From Arenimonas sp049195245 (lineage in GTDB: Bacteria > Pseudomonadota > Gammaproteobacteria > Xanthomonadales > Xanthomonadaceae): a DNA stretch of 64,000 bases. Each line of letters starts with the position of its first letter. Within the stretch, counting starts at the first letter, position 1. A program made the position numbers and the translations under genes. Shown here one piece after another: positions 62,021 through 64,000 of this stretch. Under the pieces are notes generated by a model, which did no database searches, was not told the origin of the DNA, and saw nothing but the letters and a program-made list of their open reading frames with translations. The stretch covers positions 105,552 to 169,551 of the forward strand of contig NZ_JBMIRR010000020.1 of the NCBI RefSeq assembly GCF_049195245.1, written 5' to 3'.

Positions 62021-63256
62021 ATGAACGAACAGCCAAAGCCATTCATGTCAGAACTCGACCAAGCCCTTGAACTCATCCACCGCGGCGCCGAGGAGATCCT
62101 CAAGCCCGACGAACTGGCGACCCGCCTGAAGTTGGGCCGGCCGCTGCGCATCAAGGCCGGATTCGACCCGACCGCGCCCGACCTGCACATCGGCCACACG
62201 GTGCTGCTCAACAAGATGCGGCAGTTCCAGGACCTGGGGCACCAGGTGATCTTCCTGATCGGCGACTTCACCGGGATGATCGGCGACCCGACCGGCAAGA
62301 ACGTGACGCGCAAGCCGCTCACGCGCGAGGACGTGCTGGCCAACGCCCAGACCTACGCCGACCAGGTGTTCAAGGTGCTGGACAAGGCGCGCACCGAAGT
62401 GCGCTTCAATTCCGAATGGTTCGGCCAGATGACCGCGGCCGACATGATCAAGCTGGCGGCGCAGCACACCGTGGCGCGCATGCTCGAGCGCGACGACTTC
62501 GCCAAGCGCTATGCCGGGCAGCTGCCGATCGCGATCCACGAGTTCCTGTATCCGCTGGTGCAGGGCTACGACTCGGTCGCGCTGCGCGCCGACGTCGAAC
62601 TGGGCGGCACCGACCAGAAGTTCAACCTGCTGATGGGCCGTGGCCTGCAGGAGCACTACGGGCAGCCGCCGCAGATCGTGCTGACGATGCCGCTGCTGGA
62701 AGGTCTGGACGGCGTCAACAAGATGTCCAAGTCGCTGGGCAACTACATCGGCATCAACGAGCCGGCGATCGACATCGTCACCAAGACCCTGCGAATCGGT
62801 GACGAGCTGATGTGGCGCTGGTTCGAGCTGCTCAGCTTCGAGGTGTCGCTGGCCGAGCTGGCGCGCATGAAGCAGGACGTGGCCGCCGGCCAGCTCAATC
62901 CGCGCGATGCCAAGCTGCGGCTGGCGCGCGAGCTGGCGGCGCGTTTCCACGGCGCCGAGGCGGCGGAGACCGCGATCGCCGGCTGGCATGCCGTGGTGCG
63001 CGGCGAGGGCGATACCTCGCTGCTGCCGCAGGCCGATATCGCAGTGCCTGCCGAGGGCCTGCGGATTGCCGCGCTGCTGGTCGCGGCCGGGCTGGCCGCC
63101 AGCAACTCGGAGGCATCGCGCAAGCTCAAGGAGCGGGCGGTGAAGGTGGACGCGGACGTTTTCGAAGATCCGCAGCGCCCATTCATGGCGGGTTTCGAAG
63201 GCGTGTTGCAGGTTGGCAAGCGCAACTTCGCGCGGGTCAGGCTCATCCCGGGCTGA
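62021..63256 (+). CDS. tyrS: Tyrosyl-tRNA synthetase
   Basis: A 411-residue class I synthetase. HIGH is at residues 56-59 (DLHIGHTVLL) and KMSKS at 234-238, and the C-terminal S4-like domain (KERAVKVDADVFEDPQRPFMAGFEGVLQVGKRNFAR) is intact. It is the TyrS form typical of Xanthomonads. The start at 62021 (MNEQPKPFMSEL) or the inner Met at 62045 are both possible; neither has a strong Shine-Dalgarno. It precedes the MgtC-like gene and an rRNA operon. Confidence 0.96.
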   Translation: MNEQPKPFMSELDQALELIHRGAEEILKPDELATRLKLGRPLRIKAGFDPTAPDLHIGHTVLLNKMRQFQDLGHQVIFLIGDFTGMIGDPTGKNVTRKPLTREDVLANAQTYADQVFKVLDKARTEVRFNSEWFGQMTAADMIKLAAQHTVARMLERDDFAKRYAGQLPIAIHEFLYPLVQGYDSVALRADVELGGTDQKFNLLMGRGLQEHYGQPPQIVLTMPLLEGLDGVNKMSKSLGNYIGINEPAIDIVTKTLRIGDELMWRWFELLSFEVSLAELARMKQDVAAGQLNPRDAKLRLARELAARFHGAEAAETAIAGWHAVVRGEGDTSLLPQADIAVPAEGLRIAALLVAAGLAASNSEASRKLKERAVKVDADVFEDPQRPFMAGFEGVLQVGKRNFARVRLIPG

Positions 63257-63277
63257 GCGCCGGAGCGGGAGCCCGGA

Positions 63278-63763
63278 ATGGATGAGCTGTTGGGAAACTG
63301 GCAGGTGCAGCTGCAGGTGCTGGGCACCACCGCGTACGCCATGCTGCTGGGCGGCGCGATCGGCTACGAGCGCGAGCTGAAGAACCGGCCCGCGGGTTTC
63401 CGCACGCACATGCTGGTCGCGGGCGCCGCCGCGCTGCTGGTGGGCCTGGTGGACCTGCTGGCGCACCGCTATTCCGCCGAGGCGTACCGCGAGCTGGTGC
63501 GCATCGATCCGATCCGCCTGATCGAGGCCATGGTGGCGGCCGTGGGCTTCCTGGGCGCGGGCACCATCTTCCGCAACCGGGGCGAGGGCGGCATCACCGG
63601 CATCACCACTGCGGCGTCGCTGTTGATGGTGGCCGTGATCGGCATCGCTGCCGGCGTGCACAGCCATGTGCTGGCGGTGGGCGCCACCGCCCTGACGCTG
63701 GCTGTGCTGTTCCTGTTGGGCTGGATAGAGCGCCGGACCGGGCGCATTTCGGCTTCGGGCTGA
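63278..63763 (+). CDS. MgtC/SapB-family membrane protein
   Basis: A 161-residue protein with about four membrane helices. It holds the MgtC/SapB pattern: LLGGAIGYERELKNRPAGFRTHMLVAGAAALL, MVAAVGFLGAGTIFRN, and GITTAASLLMVAVIGIAAG. It lacks the C-terminal soluble domain of Salmonella MgtC, so it is the short form found widely and often linked to magnesium or membrane homeostasis. It lies 21 bp after tyrS and is likely cotranscribed. Confidence 0.9.
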   Translation: MDELLGNWQVQLQVLGTTAYAMLLGGAIGYERELKNRPAGFRTHMLVAGAAALLVGLVDLLAHRYSAEAYRELVRIDPIRLIEAMVAAVGFLGAGTIFRNRGEGGITGITTAASLLMVAVIGIAAGVHSHVLAVGATALTLAVLFLLGWIERRTGRISASG

Positions 63764-63896
63764 ACGGAAAGGCGGCGAGGACAGGCCTTCGGAAGATTTC
63801 CCTTCACAAGTCGTCCACTTGCCGCTATTCTTCGCGGCCCTTCACCGAGCCGGTCGCGCGGGTGGGGGGAGGGAAGAAAAGGACGGTTTTGGGGTG

Positions 63897-63924
63897 TTGA
63901 CGTCCTTGGAAATTGCCCTATAAT
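63897..63924 (+). promoter_or_regulatory. rRNA operon promoter
   Basis: TTGACG (63897-63902) and a perfect TATAAT (63919-63924) at 16-bp spacing, followed by a G/C-rich discriminator. Transcription should start near 63931. The 63764-63896 stretch upstream holds no gene; no clear AT-rich UP element is seen. Confidence 0.85.
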
Positions 63925-63930
63925 GTGCGG

Positions 63931-64000
63931 CTCGGTTGGGCGAAATGCCCGCCACCCCGGTAGCGAAAGGCGCCGGCGGGATTGGAGATCTTTGACAGTG
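63931..64000 (+). other. rRNA operon leader (16S gene beyond the window)
   Basis: The transcribed region after the promoter contains GATCTTTGACAGTG at the end, a boxA-like antitermination motif (about 63987-63997) typical of sequence just ahead of the 16S gene in Xanthomonads. The 16S rRNA itself is not in the window. Confidence 0.7.

Overview
The window is a GC-rich, gene-dense chromosomal segment whose gene content and order point to a gammaproteobacterium of the Xanthomonadaceae/Lysobacteraceae (Lysobacter, Luteimonas or a close relative). The signs are PepSY-flavoreductase next to piuC, coaBC-dut-algC, argS followed by an FtsN-like SPOR gene, biosynthetic speA divergent from speE, and a class of RiPP-associated cyclase/peptide/dehydrogenase genes known mainly from this group. 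No prophage, IS element, CRISPR array or tRNA gene was seen. The genus cannot be fixed from the sequence alone.

Layout. 1-3745: an iron-uptake operon (TonB receptor end, piuC, PepSY-flavoreductase). 3820-6925: glyQS. 6995-8648: a glutamine amidotransferase and a membrane protein. 8734-10977: tatABC plus an RDD protein. 11044-19097: SYLF protein, hemH, hydrolase, lipoprotein, YgjP-like protease, rdgC, ttcA, an MFS carrier and a CpeT-like lipoprotein. 19094-27502: plsB, a lipoprotein, pyrF, an acid phosphatase, rep, arfB and an acyltransferase. 27515-31558: a LysR regulator divergent from the glyoxylate-shunt genes aceB-aceA. 31735-37091: the most distinctive region, with a cNMP-binding GGDEF protein, a membrane nucleotide cyclase with TPRs, a small NHLP-type precursor peptide and a SagB-like dehydrogenase. 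37125-41841: comM, ubiK, amt-glnK, a LysM protein and a lipoprotein. 41917-46981: polyamine genes speE and speA, a dehydrogenase and two poorly known genes. 47010-51376: SPOR protein, argS, an HD-like protein and radC. 51472-57710: coaBC-dut-algC, a DUF4124 protein, pyrE and xthA. 57707-61868: an ampG-like carrier, a small protein, anmK and an M23 endopeptidase, grouped around peptidoglycan recycling and remodelling. 62021-64000: tyrS, an MgtC-like protein and the promoter and leader of an rRNA operon whose 16S gene would begin beyond the window.

The region most worth study is 31735-37091. The cyclase could make a cyclic nucleotide in the cytoplasm, the adjacent CAP-type domain could bind it, and the GGDEF domain could convert the signal to c-di-GMP. 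The same cyclase abuts a ribosomal precursor peptide and a flavin dehydrogenase that look like a minimal peptide-modification system with no YcaO, LanM, radical SAM enzyme or exporter nearby.

Two sequence-level patterns also stand out. Convergent gene pairs often abut or overlap through palindromic stop codons (CTAG three times, TGATCA twice, longer hairpins containing both stops twice). A 25-bp AT-rich palindrome occurs three times, each copy touching a stop codon. A strong plus-strand terminator at 49535-49561 with no plus-strand gene before it suggests a small RNA, and a terminator-like hairpin lies inside the first codons of anmK.
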